From an uncultured Bacteroidales bacterium (GTDB lineage: Bacteria; Bacteroidota; Bacteroidia; Bacteroidales; UBA932), in contig CASFLY010000130.1 in the NCBI GenBank assembly GCA_949295645.1, positions 26,168 to 90,167 on the forward strand: 64,000 bases of DNA, given 5' to 3'. Below the pieces are notes generated by a model. It saw nothing but the letters and a program-made list of their open reading frames with translations. It ran no database searches and was not told where the DNA came from. The position numbers and the translations under genes are program-made. This document shows positions 32,453 through 40,994 of this stretch, one piece after another (position 1 is the stretch's first letter; each line of letters starts with the position of its first letter).

Positions 32453-35428
32453 TTAGAAGTTGAGACCTATTCCGAGAGAGTATATCCGCGGCCTCGGGTA
32501 GAAATTCTGGTCGATGCCGAGGTAGATTTCAGGATCCACTCCGGAGTATTTCGTGATGGTGAAGACGTTCTGTACCATAAAGGAGACGTTTAGTCCTACC
32601 TTGTCCTTTATCTTTCCGAAATCATAGCCGAGGATGATGTTGTCCATTTTCAGGAAAGACGCGTTCTCGACATAATGGTCGGAAAGTATCTGTCTGGTCT
32701 TGAAACCGGTCTCCAAATAGCTCGTGGAGAGGTTGTACAGTGCGTTGTCTGCATATTTGAGGGTTTCGAGCGCTCCGTTGTTGGACGCTGTGGCATTGTA
32801 TGCGTAGTTGCCGACATTCGCTCTCAGGGCCGTACTGAGTGTAAGTTTTTTCCATCTCAGGGAGGTGCTCAGTCCGAACATCCAGTCCGGCGACGGAGAA
32901 TGGTAGAAATACCTGTCGTCGGTGGTTATCTGCCCGTCTCCGTTCAGGTCGGCGTATGCGCCCTCTATCGGAGTCCCGTTCTCGTCGTATATCTGCTTGT
33001 ATACATAGTACGAGTAAGGCGCCTGGCCCACGGCGAATGCCTGGATGTATTTGGCATCTACTGTCGAACCGACCAGGGTAGGGGCCACTTCGGCGTCATC
33101 CGAGAGCGAGAGATTGGTGATTTTCACCTGCTGCCAGGTGGCGTTGGCGGAAATGCTCCAGGTCCAGTCCTTCGTGTCGACGGGAACGGCATTGATGTTG
33201 ACTTCCACTCCCTGGCTGTACATATTCCCCACATTGGTGGTTATGGTACGGGCGAAGTTCGTCCCCGCAGCGGCCGGTACGGTAGCGAGCAGGTCTCTCG
33301 TGTTTCGGGTATAGTAGTCTACCGTTCCGGAAATCCTGTCGTTCAGGAAGCCGAAATCGAGACCGAAGTTCCAGGATGAGGTGGTTTCCCAGGTCAGATC
33401 CGGAATGTACGCTCCGGGCTGATAATACAGGTTGTAGTTCCCGTAGCCGTTAGTGATGTACTGGGAGTTGCTGCCGGTGGACTGGTAGTAAATCGGCAGG
33501 TAGCCGTAGTTCCCGATTCCGTCCTGTTGCCCGGTGATGCCGTACGATGCACGCAGCTTCAGGTTGTTCAGCACTCCGTTGTCTTTCAGGAAACCTTCCT
33601 CCGCGATGTTCCAGGCAAAGGCCACCGACGGGAAAGTGCCCCATCTGCAGTCTTTGGCGAAGCGGGAAGAGCCGTCCCGGCGGATTGTGGCTGTCAGGAG
33701 GTAGCGTCCGTCGACAGACCAGTTGATTCTGGCATAATATGACATAAGGGCGTGCCTCTGGTCGTCAGCCGACCACGGCGAGTTGATGCCGGTGACCTTG
33801 TCGGCCTTGTAGCTGTCGCCTGCCGCAACGTACGATCTCCAGTACTGCCAGTCGTATCCGGCGGTGATGTCGATTCTGGACTTGATGGATTCGAATTCCC
33901 TGTTGTAGTTCAGATAGGCCGTGAAAAGCCGGTTTTCAGCAGAGTTCGGCCCTGACGGGGTGTACAGGCCGCCTTGCCTGTAGTATTGGGCCGCACTTTC
34001 CGGCACGAACACTTCGCTTTCGGCCGAAGCGTAGTCATAGCCTCCGGTCACGTGCAGTTTGAGTTCCGGGAGGAAGTGCATCCTGTAGTCGATGTCGATG
34101 TTGGCTATCACCCTGCTCATCGATTCCCGGCTGTCATACTGTTCGACAAGTCCCAGAGGGTTGTATGTGCCGCTTACCGTGCTCGGCATCCCGTTGCTGA
34201 GGATTTCGCTGTATCCCCCGAATGCGTCATTGCCGGAATATACCGGTCTTGTCGGGTCGCCCACCGTAGCATTGTAGATGGCCAGGCCGGACTGCGCATA
34301 CCGGTTCTTGTTTATCGCACCCTTGGCGCTGAGGGTGATTTTCAGATGGTCGTCGAAGAAAGACGGGCTCAGGTTCAGGTTGCCGGTGTAGCGGGTGGCG
34401 TTGTCGGTCTTTACGATACCGTCCTGGTCGTAATAGCCGACAGATATTCTGAATGGGAAGTTTTTCGTGAAGCGGCCTGCAACGCTGAGGTTGTTGTCTG
34501 TTCCGAACGCAGTCCGGTATATCTGATCGTTCCAGTCTGTAAAACCGTTCGTCTGCCAGTCTCCGAGCAGGTCCGCGTGTCCTGCTTCAGCGGCTGTCTG
34601 CACGAACTGTTCCGGGGAGAGCATGTCGGCAGTCCTGGTCTTGTTCTGCAGGGAGAGGGTAGAGTTGAATGCGATGTCGAGCTTGTCCCCGCGGCCTTTC
34701 TTGGTGGTGATGATGACCACGCCGTTCGATGCACGCGAGCCGTAGATGGCTGTGGACGAGGCGTCTTTAAGAACCGTCATGGATTCTATGTCGGACGGGT
34801 TGATAAGGGAAAGGAAATTCGTCCCCATCCCGATGACCCCGCCGCTTTCGAGAGGCACTCCGTCGAGCACGATAAGAGGGTCGTTCGAGGCGTTGAGGGA
34901 TGCCCCGCCCCTGATCCTGATGGTGCTTCCGCCTGTAGGCGATCCGCCTGAAGACGTAATCTGTACGCCGGACACTTTCCCGTTTATAAGCTGTTCCGGC
35001 GAAGATATGAGGCCTTCGTTGAAGTCATCGCTGTTGACTGCCGAGATGGAGCCTGTCATGTCTTTCCGTGTGGTCGTACCGTAGCCGATCACTACGGCGT
35101 CGGCAAGCAGTTCCGTGTCGGGGAAGAGCTGGATGTCGATGACGCCCCTGCCTCCGACAGCAGTCTCCTGCGTGGTGTAGCCGAGATATGAGAACACGAG
35201 TACGGCGTCCGAAGGCGCCTCTATTGAATAATGACCGTCAAGGTCCGTCACTGCACCTGTAGTCGTGCCGGAAATGACCACTGTCAGTCCGACAAGAGGG
35301 GTGCCTGTCTCGTCCGTAACCGTACCTGTGACCGTATTGACATCCTGCAATGCGGGAGCTGCAGAAGCCGTCACGGCCCAGACTGCCGGCAGGCAGACGA
35401 GAAGGATAGTTCTGAATGGATTTTTCAT
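32453..35428 (-). CDS. SusC/RagA TonB-dependent transporter of the galactan locus
   Basis: This 991-residue protein has a signal peptide ending near A-S-A-A, a carboxypeptidase-regulatory-like domain (about 32-110; V-T-G-T-V-T-D-E-T-G-T-P-L-V-G), V-V-I-G-Y-G-T-T-T-R-K-D before the plug, R-I-R-G-G-A-S-L-N-A, then the barrel with a final aromatic residue (L-N-F). It imports galacto-oligosaccharides. It is the first gene of the leftward operon, with a TACCTTTG box at 35479-35486 about 50 bp upstream and direct repeats just beyond it that may bind the divergent HTCS. Confidence 0.95.
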   Translation of the reverse strand: MKNPFRTILLVCLPAVWAVTASAAPALQDVNTVTGTVTDETGTPLVGLTVVISGTTTGAVTDLDGHYSIEAPSDAVLVFSYLGYTTQETAVGGRGVIDIQLFPDTELLADAVVIGYGTTTRKDMTGSISAVNSDDFNEGLISSPEQLINGKVSGVQITSSGGSPTGGSTIRIRGGASLNASNDPLIVLDGVPLESGGVIGMGTNFLSLINPSDIESMTVLKDASSTAIYGSRASNGVVIITTKKGRGDKLDIAFNSTLSLQNKTRTADMLSPEQFVQTAAEAGHADLLGDWQTNGFTDWNDQIYRTAFGTDNNLSVAGRFTKNFPFRISVGYYDQDGIVKTDNATRYTGNLNLSPSFFDDHLKITLSAKGAINKNRYAQSGLAIYNATVGDPTRPVYSGNDAFGGYSEILSNGMPSTVSGTYNPLGLVEQYDSRESMSRVIANIDIDYRMHFLPELKLHVTGGYDYASAESEVFVPESAAQYYRQGGLYTPSGPNSAENRLFTAYLNYNREFESIKSRIDITAGYDWQYWRSYVAAGDSYKADKVTGINSPWSADDQRHALMSYYARINWSVDGRYLLTATIRRDGSSRFAKDCRWGTFPSVAFAWNIAEEGFLKDNGVLNNLKLRASYGITGQQDGIGNYGYLPIYYQSTGSNSQYITNGYGNYNLYYQPGAYIPDLTWETTSSWNFGLDFGFLNDRISGTVDYYTRNTRDLLATVPAAAGTNFARTITTNVGNMYSQGVEVNINAVPVDTKDWTWSISANATWQQVKITNLSLSDDAEVAPTLVGSTVDAKYIQAFAVGQAPYSYYVYKQIYDENGTPIEGAYADLNGDGQITTDDRYFYHSPSPDWMFGLSTSLRWKKLTLSTALRANVGNYAYNATASNNGALETLKYADNALYNLSTSYLETGFKTRQILSDHYVENASFLKMDNIILGYDFGKIKDKVGLNVSFMVQNVFTITKYSGVDPEIYLGIDQNFYPRPRIYSLGIGLNF

Positions 35429-35478
35429 TGACTGATGTGTTATAGTGGTTTATAATGTTTTCGGGAATTTCCGGAACA

Positions 35479-35486
35479 CAAAGGTA
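35479..35486 (-). promoter_or_regulatory. -7 box for the galactan susC gene
   Basis: Minus-strand TACCTTTG matches TAnnTTTG. A CAAA (TTTG on the minus strand) at 35513-35516 is further away than the usual spacing, which fits an activator-dependent promoter. Confidence 0.5.
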
Positions 35487-35514
35487 TCCTGAATGCCGGG
35501 ACGCCATTACCACA

Positions 35515-35545
35515 AATCGGACAAGATGTAATCCGAATCGGACAA
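35515..35545. promoter_or_regulatory. Candidate HTCS binding site: direct repeat AATCGGACAA, 21-bp period
   Basis: AATCGGACAA occurs at 35515-35524 and 35536-35545, two helical turns apart, just upstream of the SusC promoter and inside the HTCS promoter region. AraC-type activators bind such tandem sites on one DNA face. The assignment to this HTCS is inferred. Confidence 0.5.
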
Positions 35546-35559
35546 AAAGAAAAAATCGT

Positions 35560-35567
35560 TATCTTTG
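35560..35567 (+). promoter_or_regulatory. -7 box for the HTCS gene
   Basis: TATCTTTG about 50 bp before the HTCS start codon; the direct repeats lie immediately upstream, so the regulator could affect its own gene. Confidence 0.5.
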
Positions 35568-35617
35568 ACCTGGCCGCATATTGTCCTTTGACCTGCCATA
35601 TAATGAAATGACACCAA

Positions 35618-38600
35618 ATGAAAAACTGTCTTGTTACAATATTGTCCGCAGCCGCACTCTTTCTGCCGGCGCTGTGTCCCGGTGCGGAAAACGCATCCCT
35701 CCCGACAGGCTTTTACAGGCCGGCGGGAATGGAAAAGTATGATGACCCCGCTTATGCCGCGGTGCAGGACGGCAGCGGCTATGTGTGGGTAGGTTCGGAA
35801 ACCGGGCTTTTGCGCTATGACGGCTGCCACGTACTCCGCTATCAGTACGATCCGGAAGATGCGCACAGCCTTTGCAACAATCATGTAAGTGCTCTCCTTT
35901 ACTGCCCGGACTCCGGAAAGATGGTCGTCGGGACCGATACCGGAGTGTCTGTCTACGATTTTGCCGCGGACAGGTTTTCCACGATGCCGGCCTGCGGATA
36001 CAGGCAGGTGAAGACCCTGCTCAGGGATGCCGATACCCTGTATATAGGGACTGTGGAAGGCGTAATGCGCTTCTGTCTGCCGGACGGGAATATCAGCGCG
36101 GATATGGAGCCGGATCCGGACTTCGTCATAGATGACCATATAGCCTGTGCCAGGAAAACCGGCGGAGGAATCTGTTTCGGTGGTTACGACTGTTTCTACC
36201 GCTATGACGGTTCTTCGGGAAAAATCGAAAAATTCTCTCTCGGGACGGAGCGTAAGCTGGTTCTGGATATTTTGGAAGACGATGAGGATCCCTCGAGGCT
36301 GTGGCTCGGGACAGAGCAGGGACTTGCCGATTATGACCTGCGCACCGGCAGGACCGGGATGCAGCTCGGGAATATCCCTGTAAAATATTTCTTCAGAAAT
36401 GCAGGCGGCGGCCTGTGGATATGTACGGACAACGGACTTTTCATAAAGAACGGCGATGCCGTCGAAAGGTTCCGCCATTATGCCGGAAATGACAGCTCCC
36501 TGCCTGACAATGTGGTATGGGCCGTCTTCAAGGGAAAGGAAGACAATATTTTCATCTGCACCGATTCCGGCATAGTGATGCCGCGGATTTGCAGATACGG
36601 CGAATTCTGTCCGCTCCTTTCATTCACCGGCAGCGGAGAGGGCATGAATGTCGGGTCCATGGCTGTCGATCCGTCCGGCGGCCTTTGGCTCGGCGGAATG
36701 AACGGCCTTGTGATGCGGGACAAGGACGGCAAGGGCGGCCTGTGGTACAGGTCGGACCGGGGAAATCCGGGCAGGAGGCTGTCCCACAACAAGGTCCGGG
36801 ATCTGTACGATGACGGCAGCGGCCTTTTCATAGCTTCCGACGGAGGATTGGACAGGCTCGGCTATTCTACCGGAGAAATAAGGCATTTCGACGTGTCCGG
36901 CCCTTCCGGGGAGGATTGTTCCACCTGGATGTACTGCATTGCGGAGGATGGATATGGCAGGCTGTGGGCAGGGTCTTTCGACGGTCTGCTGATGTTGGGA
37001 GACAGGAAAGGGCTTGCAGCCTCGCCGGGCGCGGAAGTCAGGGCCGCGATGAAGTTCGACCAGGGGTCCTCGCCGGCGATTTCCGGAAAATCGGTAATGG
37101 ACATAGCCTTTGCGGACGGGTTCGGGGCTGTGCTTTCCAACGGAACGGTGGATTTTATCCGGTTTTCGTCCGGGGGGGGGTACGAAATATTATATGCCGG
37201 CCTGCCTGGCGGCCTTTATGCCACATCGTTGGCAGAAGACAGCGACAGGATATGGATAGGGACGAGCAAAGGCCTGTTCTGCCTGACTGCGGACGGAAAA
37301 GTCCGGCAGACGGAGGGTTTCGGGCTGCAGGCGGATGACGTCATTGTGGACGGAAGCCGTGTCCTGGCCGTCAGCGGAAAAAGCCTGTATATACTCGACA
37401 CTGTCACCGGCGAATGGTCGCACTGTCCTTTCGGCAAGAGCCCGCTTTTCTGCGGGATCGCCGACGGTGACGGAACCGTGTATCTCGGCTCTGCGGACGG
37501 ATATTTCAGGTCGGGCCCGGATATGCTGGACGGGACATCCCGGCAGCGCCCTGTGACCGTGACCTCGCTTTATGCCGACGGCCGTCGTATCCCCTTCTCG
37601 GATGCAGTGACACTCAGGCATGACCAGAATTCTTTCATTCTGGAGTATTCCTCTTTCGACTTTTCCGAAGAGGAGGAGAATTTCGTCTACAGGCTGGCCG
37701 GGTTCGATGACAGCTGGCAGTCCACTACGGAAAGCCGGGCTGTCTTTATCAATGTGCCCGGCGGGAAATACCGTTTCGAGACGGCCGTTGCTGCCGCAGA
37801 CGGGGGCATGCCCGAATATGTGACCTCTTTCCCGATAAGGGTAAGGACTGTCTGGTATGCGACGCCATACGCCTGGGCGCTGTACGTCCTGGCCTTTTTC
37901 GGGCTCTGCGCCTGGGTGTTCTATTATCTCAGGATGCGGCATCAGCTGCAGATAGAGCATATGGAAAGGGACAGGGCGCTGAAAAGCGCGGATATGAAGA
38001 CCGAGTTCCTGTCGAACGTGTCGCATGAGTTCAAAAGTCCGTTGAGCATCATCCTCGGTTTTGCAGGCAGGATGATAGCGTCGGAGTCCGATGCCTTGCG
38101 GACCAGGGAGCTGAATACGATCAGGCAGAACGCCGAGAAGATGCACCTGCTCCTGGACCGGATGATGCAGTTCAATGAGGACGGCCGCGGGACTTCGCTT
38201 TTTATGCCGTCGGCGACATCCCTGCAGGAGATGGCCCGGGCCGTTTTCGACAGATATGCCGATGTGTTCGCGCAGAAAAACATAAATGCGAGATTCGTGG
38301 CTGATGAAATCGGCTACATTTTTATGGTGGACAGGGTGAAAATGGAGTCCGTGCTGTCGAATTTTCTGTCCAATGCCTTGAAATTCACCCCTTCCGGCGG
38401 AAGCGTCCTGGTGAGTGTGACGGTGAGCGGGGAGACGGAAGACATGTTGTATGCCGACCTGAAGGTGGAGGATACCGGATGCGGGATCGCGGCCGGGGAA
38501 CTGCCGCTGGTGTTCAACCGTTATTACCGCGCCCCGTCCGGCTACAGGGACAATCCCGGAGGCTCCGGCATAGGGCTCGCCCTCGTGAAGGAAATCGTGG

Positions 38601-39565
38601 AGCAGCACAAGGGAAAGGTCTGGGCCGAATCCGCACCAGGCAAGGGTGCTGCGTTTACGGTCAGGCTGTCGACGATGAAGGCGGATTCGTTTGTCCTGAA
38701 ATCGGGAGTCAGGGAAGAGTTCTCTCTCCACAGCCTGTCGAACGTGTGGCAGCACGACCGGAAACCTATCATCCTTTTGGTGGAGGACAATGCCGATATC
38801 CGGGATTTCATCACGGCATCTCTCGGGAAGGACTATGTCTTCATATCGGCCGGGGACGGCAAGGCCGGTCTCGAAGCTGTCTCTAAGGAAAAGATCGATC
38901 TGGTGATCACCGACATAGCGATGCCTGTGATGGACGGACTGTCCATGAGCCGCGCCATACGCAATTCGCTCGCGACGGCTTTCCTTCCCATCATAGTCCT
39001 GACCGGAAAGAACGACGAGCGGACGGAGCTGAAGTCGTTCGAGTACGCCGATGCGTTTATTGCCAAGCCGTTCAGCCTGAACTACCTGAACAACCGTATC
39101 ATACAGCTTCTGATAAAGCACGAGCAGTATCTGGCCAAGGTGCGCCAGCAGAAGATGCTGGAGCCTGCCGCCGTGGAGTCCGGAAAGTCGTATGACGAGG
39201 AGCTCCTGCAGAATGTGGTGGAGATAGTGAACAGGCATATCGGAGATCCGGATTTTTCCGCTTCGGCCCTCTGCGGGGAAAGCCGCTACGGCAGCAAGCA
39301 GATTTACCGCAGGATCAAGCAGCTCACCGGGCTCAGCATAGTGGAGTTCATCCGCGACACCCGCCTCCGGACTGCAGCCCGCTATCTGTCCCAGGGCAAG
39401 TTTTCCGTCACAGAGGTGATGTACAAGGTCGGCTTTACCACGGCATCCTATTTTTCAAGATGTTTCAAGGAAAAATTCGGAGTCTCCCCGTCGGAGTATT
39501 CTTCGGGCCCGGCTGCCGGAATCGGGGACAAAGAGCCTTCGCGGGGGCTTGGCGGTTCGGAATAA
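35618..39565 (+). CDS. Hybrid two-component system regulator of galactan use
   Basis: This 1315-residue protein combines sensor, kinase and DNA-binding output. It has a signal peptide (1-23), two seven-bladed-type Reg_prop propellers (about 30-640; repeated V-W-V-G-S-E-T-G-L, L-W-L-G-T-E-Q-G-L, I-W-I-G-T-S-K-G-L), a Y_Y_Y domain (about 650-735), one membrane segment (about 748-770), HisKA with His803 in S-H-E-F-K-S-P, HATPase_c (N-A-L-K-F-T-P, D-T-G-C-G-I, G-S-G-I-G-L), a receiver with Asp1099 in T-D-I-A-M-P, and an AraC-type HTH (about 1210-1300). It senses oligosaccharides in the periplasm. Codons 519-521 form a G9 tract (37172-37180) in the second propeller, a possible slippage site. Confidence 0.95.
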   Translation: MKNCLVTILSAAALFLPALCPGAENASLPTGFYRPAGMEKYDDPAYAAVQDGSGYVWVGSETGLLRYDGCHVLRYQYDPEDAHSLCNNHVSALLYCPDSGKMVVGTDTGVSVYDFAADRFSTMPACGYRQVKTLLRDADTLYIGTVEGVMRFCLPDGNISADMEPDPDFVIDDHIACARKTGGGICFGGYDCFYRYDGSSGKIEKFSLGTERKLVLDILEDDEDPSRLWLGTEQGLADYDLRTGRTGMQLGNIPVKYFFRNAGGGLWICTDNGLFIKNGDAVERFRHYAGNDSSLPDNVVWAVFKGKEDNIFICTDSGIVMPRICRYGEFCPLLSFTGSGEGMNVGSMAVDPSGGLWLGGMNGLVMRDKDGKGGLWYRSDRGNPGRRLSHNKVRDLYDDGSGLFIASDGGLDRLGYSTGEIRHFDVSGPSGEDCSTWMYCIAEDGYGRLWAGSFDGLLMLGDRKGLAASPGAEVRAAMKFDQGSSPAISGKSVMDIAFADGFGAVLSNGTVDFIRFSSGGGYEILYAGLPGGLYATSLAEDSDRIWIGTSKGLFCLTADGKVRQTEGFGLQADDVIVDGSRVLAVSGKSLYILDTVTGEWSHCPFGKSPLFCGIADGDGTVYLGSADGYFRSGPDMLDGTSRQRPVTVTSLYADGRRIPFSDAVTLRHDQNSFILEYSSFDFSEEEENFVYRLAGFDDSWQSTTESRAVFINVPGGKYRFETAVAAADGGMPEYVTSFPIRVRTVWYATPYAWALYVLAFFGLCAWVFYYLRMRHQLQIEHMERDRALKSADMKTEFLSNVSHEFKSPLSIILGFAGRMIASESDALRTRELNTIRQNAEKMHLLLDRMMQFNEDGRGTSLFMPSATSLQEMARAVFDRYADVFAQKNINARFVADEIGYIFMVDRVKMESVLSNFLSNALKFTPSGGSVLVSVTVSGETEDMLYADLKVEDTGCGIAAGELPLVFNRYYRAPSGYRDNPGGSGIGLALVKEIVEQHKGKVWAESAPGKGAAFTVRLSTMKADSFVLKSGVREEFSLHSLSNVWQHDRKPIILLVEDNADIRDFITASLGKDYVFISAGDGKAGLEAVSKEKIDLVITDIAMPVMDGLSMSRAIRNSLATAFLPIIVLTGKNDERTELKSFEYADAFIAKPFSLNYLNNRIIQLLIKHEQYLAKVRQQKMLEPAAVESGKSYDEELLQNVVEIVNRHIGDPDFSASALCGESRYGSKQIYRRIKQLTGLSIVEFIRDTRLRTAARYLSQGKFSVTEVMYKVGFTTASYFSRCFKEKFGVSPSEYSSGPAAGIGDKEPSRGLGGSE
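37172..37180 (+). repeat. G9 homopolymer in HTCS coding region
   Basis: Nine G encode G-G-G at residues 519-521 of the sensor. In frame as given. Confidence 0.9.
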
Positions 39566-39570
39566 AATGA

Positions 39571-39578
39571 TAAATTTG
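39571..39578 (+). promoter_or_regulatory. -7 box for miaB
   Basis: TAAATTTG just after the HTCS stop codon. It lies downstream of the alternative miaB start codons at 39549 and 39567 and therefore supports the ATG at 39603. Confidence 0.5.
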
Positions 39579-39602
39579 CAGCGCACGAAGAAAAATACGG
39601 AT

Positions 39603-40994
39603 ATGAAGAACATAAGGCCCCTGACGGGCAATGCGGACTCGAAAAAGGTGTACATCGAGACATACGGCTGCCAGATGAATGTCAATGACAGCGAAGTGAT
39701 ACTGTCGATACTTCAGGATGACGGGTATGTCCTGACGGACAATATGGGTGAGGCGGATCTGATACTGGCAAACACCTGTTCCATCCGGGACAATGCGGAG
39801 CAGCGCGTATGGGGGCGCATCGAACAGTTCCGCCTGCAGAAGAACCGCAGGCCGGGGGTGCTGGTCGGCATAGTGGGATGTATGGCGGAAAGGCTGAAAG
39901 ACGGGCTTCTCGACAGCGGGGCGGTCGACATTGTGGCCGGTCCGGATTCGTACAGGTCGCTGCCGGAACTGCTCGCCGCCGTTACTCCGGATTCTCCCCA
40001 GATGAACGTAACCCTGTCTCATGAGGAGACTTACGGGGACATCACCCCCGTAAGGATGGACAGGAACGGGGTTTCTGCCTATATCTCGATAATGAGGGGG
40101 TGCAACAATGTCTGCTCTTACTGCATAGTCCCGTATACCCGTGGCGTGGAGCGCAGCAGGGATCCGCAGACGATTCTCCGCGAGGCGGAAGAACTGTTCG
40201 CCAACGGTTACAGGGAAGTGAGCCTGCTGGGACAGAATGTGGATTCGTACCTGTGGAAGGGGCCGGAAGGGCAGACGGATTTCGCCACCCTGCTCGCTAT
40301 GGTGGCGCAGGTCAGTCCTGAACTCCGTGTAAGGTTTTCCACCTCCCACCCCAAGGATATAAGCGACGAAGTCATATACACTATGGCCGGGTACGACAAT
40401 ATCTGCCGGCATATCCATCTCCCGGTGCAGTCCGGAAGCAATGCGATGCTTGAGAAGATGCGCAGGAAATACACGCGGGAATGGTATCTGGAGAGGGTGG
40501 AGAAGATCCGCTCCGTGATGCCGGACTGTGCCCTGACCACCGATATCATCGCCGGTTTCTGCGGTGAGACACGGCAGGACCATCTCGACACGCTGTCCCT
40601 GATGGAAGAGGTGAGGTTCGACTATGCCTTTATGTTCCAGTATTCCGAACGCCCCGGGACGCTCGCGGCGCGGAAATACCCCGATGACGTGCCTCCCGAG
40701 GTCAAGACGGCCCGGCTGAACGAGATCATCGCCCTGCAGAACAGGCACAGCCTGGAAAGCAATGAAAAAGATGTAGGAAAGACGTTCAGGGTGCTTGTCG
40801 AGGGAGTGTCGAAGCGGAATCCCGGAGAACTATACGGCAGGACTTCCGGCAACAAGGTCTGCGTTTTTCCCGCGCAGGGACACAAGGCCGGCGATTTCGT
40901 GGAAGTGAAAGTCTTGTCCTGCACTTCCGCCACCCTTATCTCCGAGTGCGTCAGCGGGCAAAAAATTGTCGATTTATGGCAGCAGGAACAATAA
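39603..40994 (+). CDS. miaB: tRNA-2-methylthio-N6-dimethylallyladenosine synthase MiaB
   Basis: This radical-SAM methylthiotransferase of about 463 residues converts i6A37 to ms2i6A37 in tRNAs that read UNN codons. The UPF0004 domain has Cys23 (E-T-Y-G-C-Q-M-N), Cys59 (A-N-T-C-S-I-R) and the Cys of V-G-C-M-A-E-R for the auxiliary cluster. The radical-SAM triad is Cys167, Cys171 and Cys174 in G-C-N-N-V-C-S-Y-C. A C-terminal TRAM domain follows. Length is normal. miaA, the preceding enzyme in the pathway, lies 1.5 kb away on the opposite strand. The next gene overlaps its 3' end by 19 bp. Confidence 0.95.
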   Translation: MKNIRPLTGNADSKKVYIETYGCQMNVNDSEVILSILQDDGYVLTDNMGEADLILANTCSIRDNAEQRVWGRIEQFRLQKNRRPGVLVGIVGCMAERLKDGLLDSGAVDIVAGPDSYRSLPELLAAVTPDSPQMNVTLSHEETYGDITPVRMDRNGVSAYISIMRGCNNVCSYCIVPYTRGVERSRDPQTILREAEELFANGYREVSLLGQNVDSYLWKGPEGQTDFATLLAMVAQVSPELRVRFSTSHPKDISDEVIYTMAGYDNICRHIHLPVQSGSNAMLEKMRRKYTREWYLERVEKIRSVMPDCALTTDIIAGFCGETRQDHLDTLSLMEEVRFDYAFMFQYSERPGTLAARKYPDDVPPEVKTARLNEIIALQNRHSLESNEKDVGKTFRVLVEGVSKRNPGELYGRTSGNKVCVFPAQGHKAGDFVEVKVLSCTSATLISECVSGQKIVDLWQQEQ

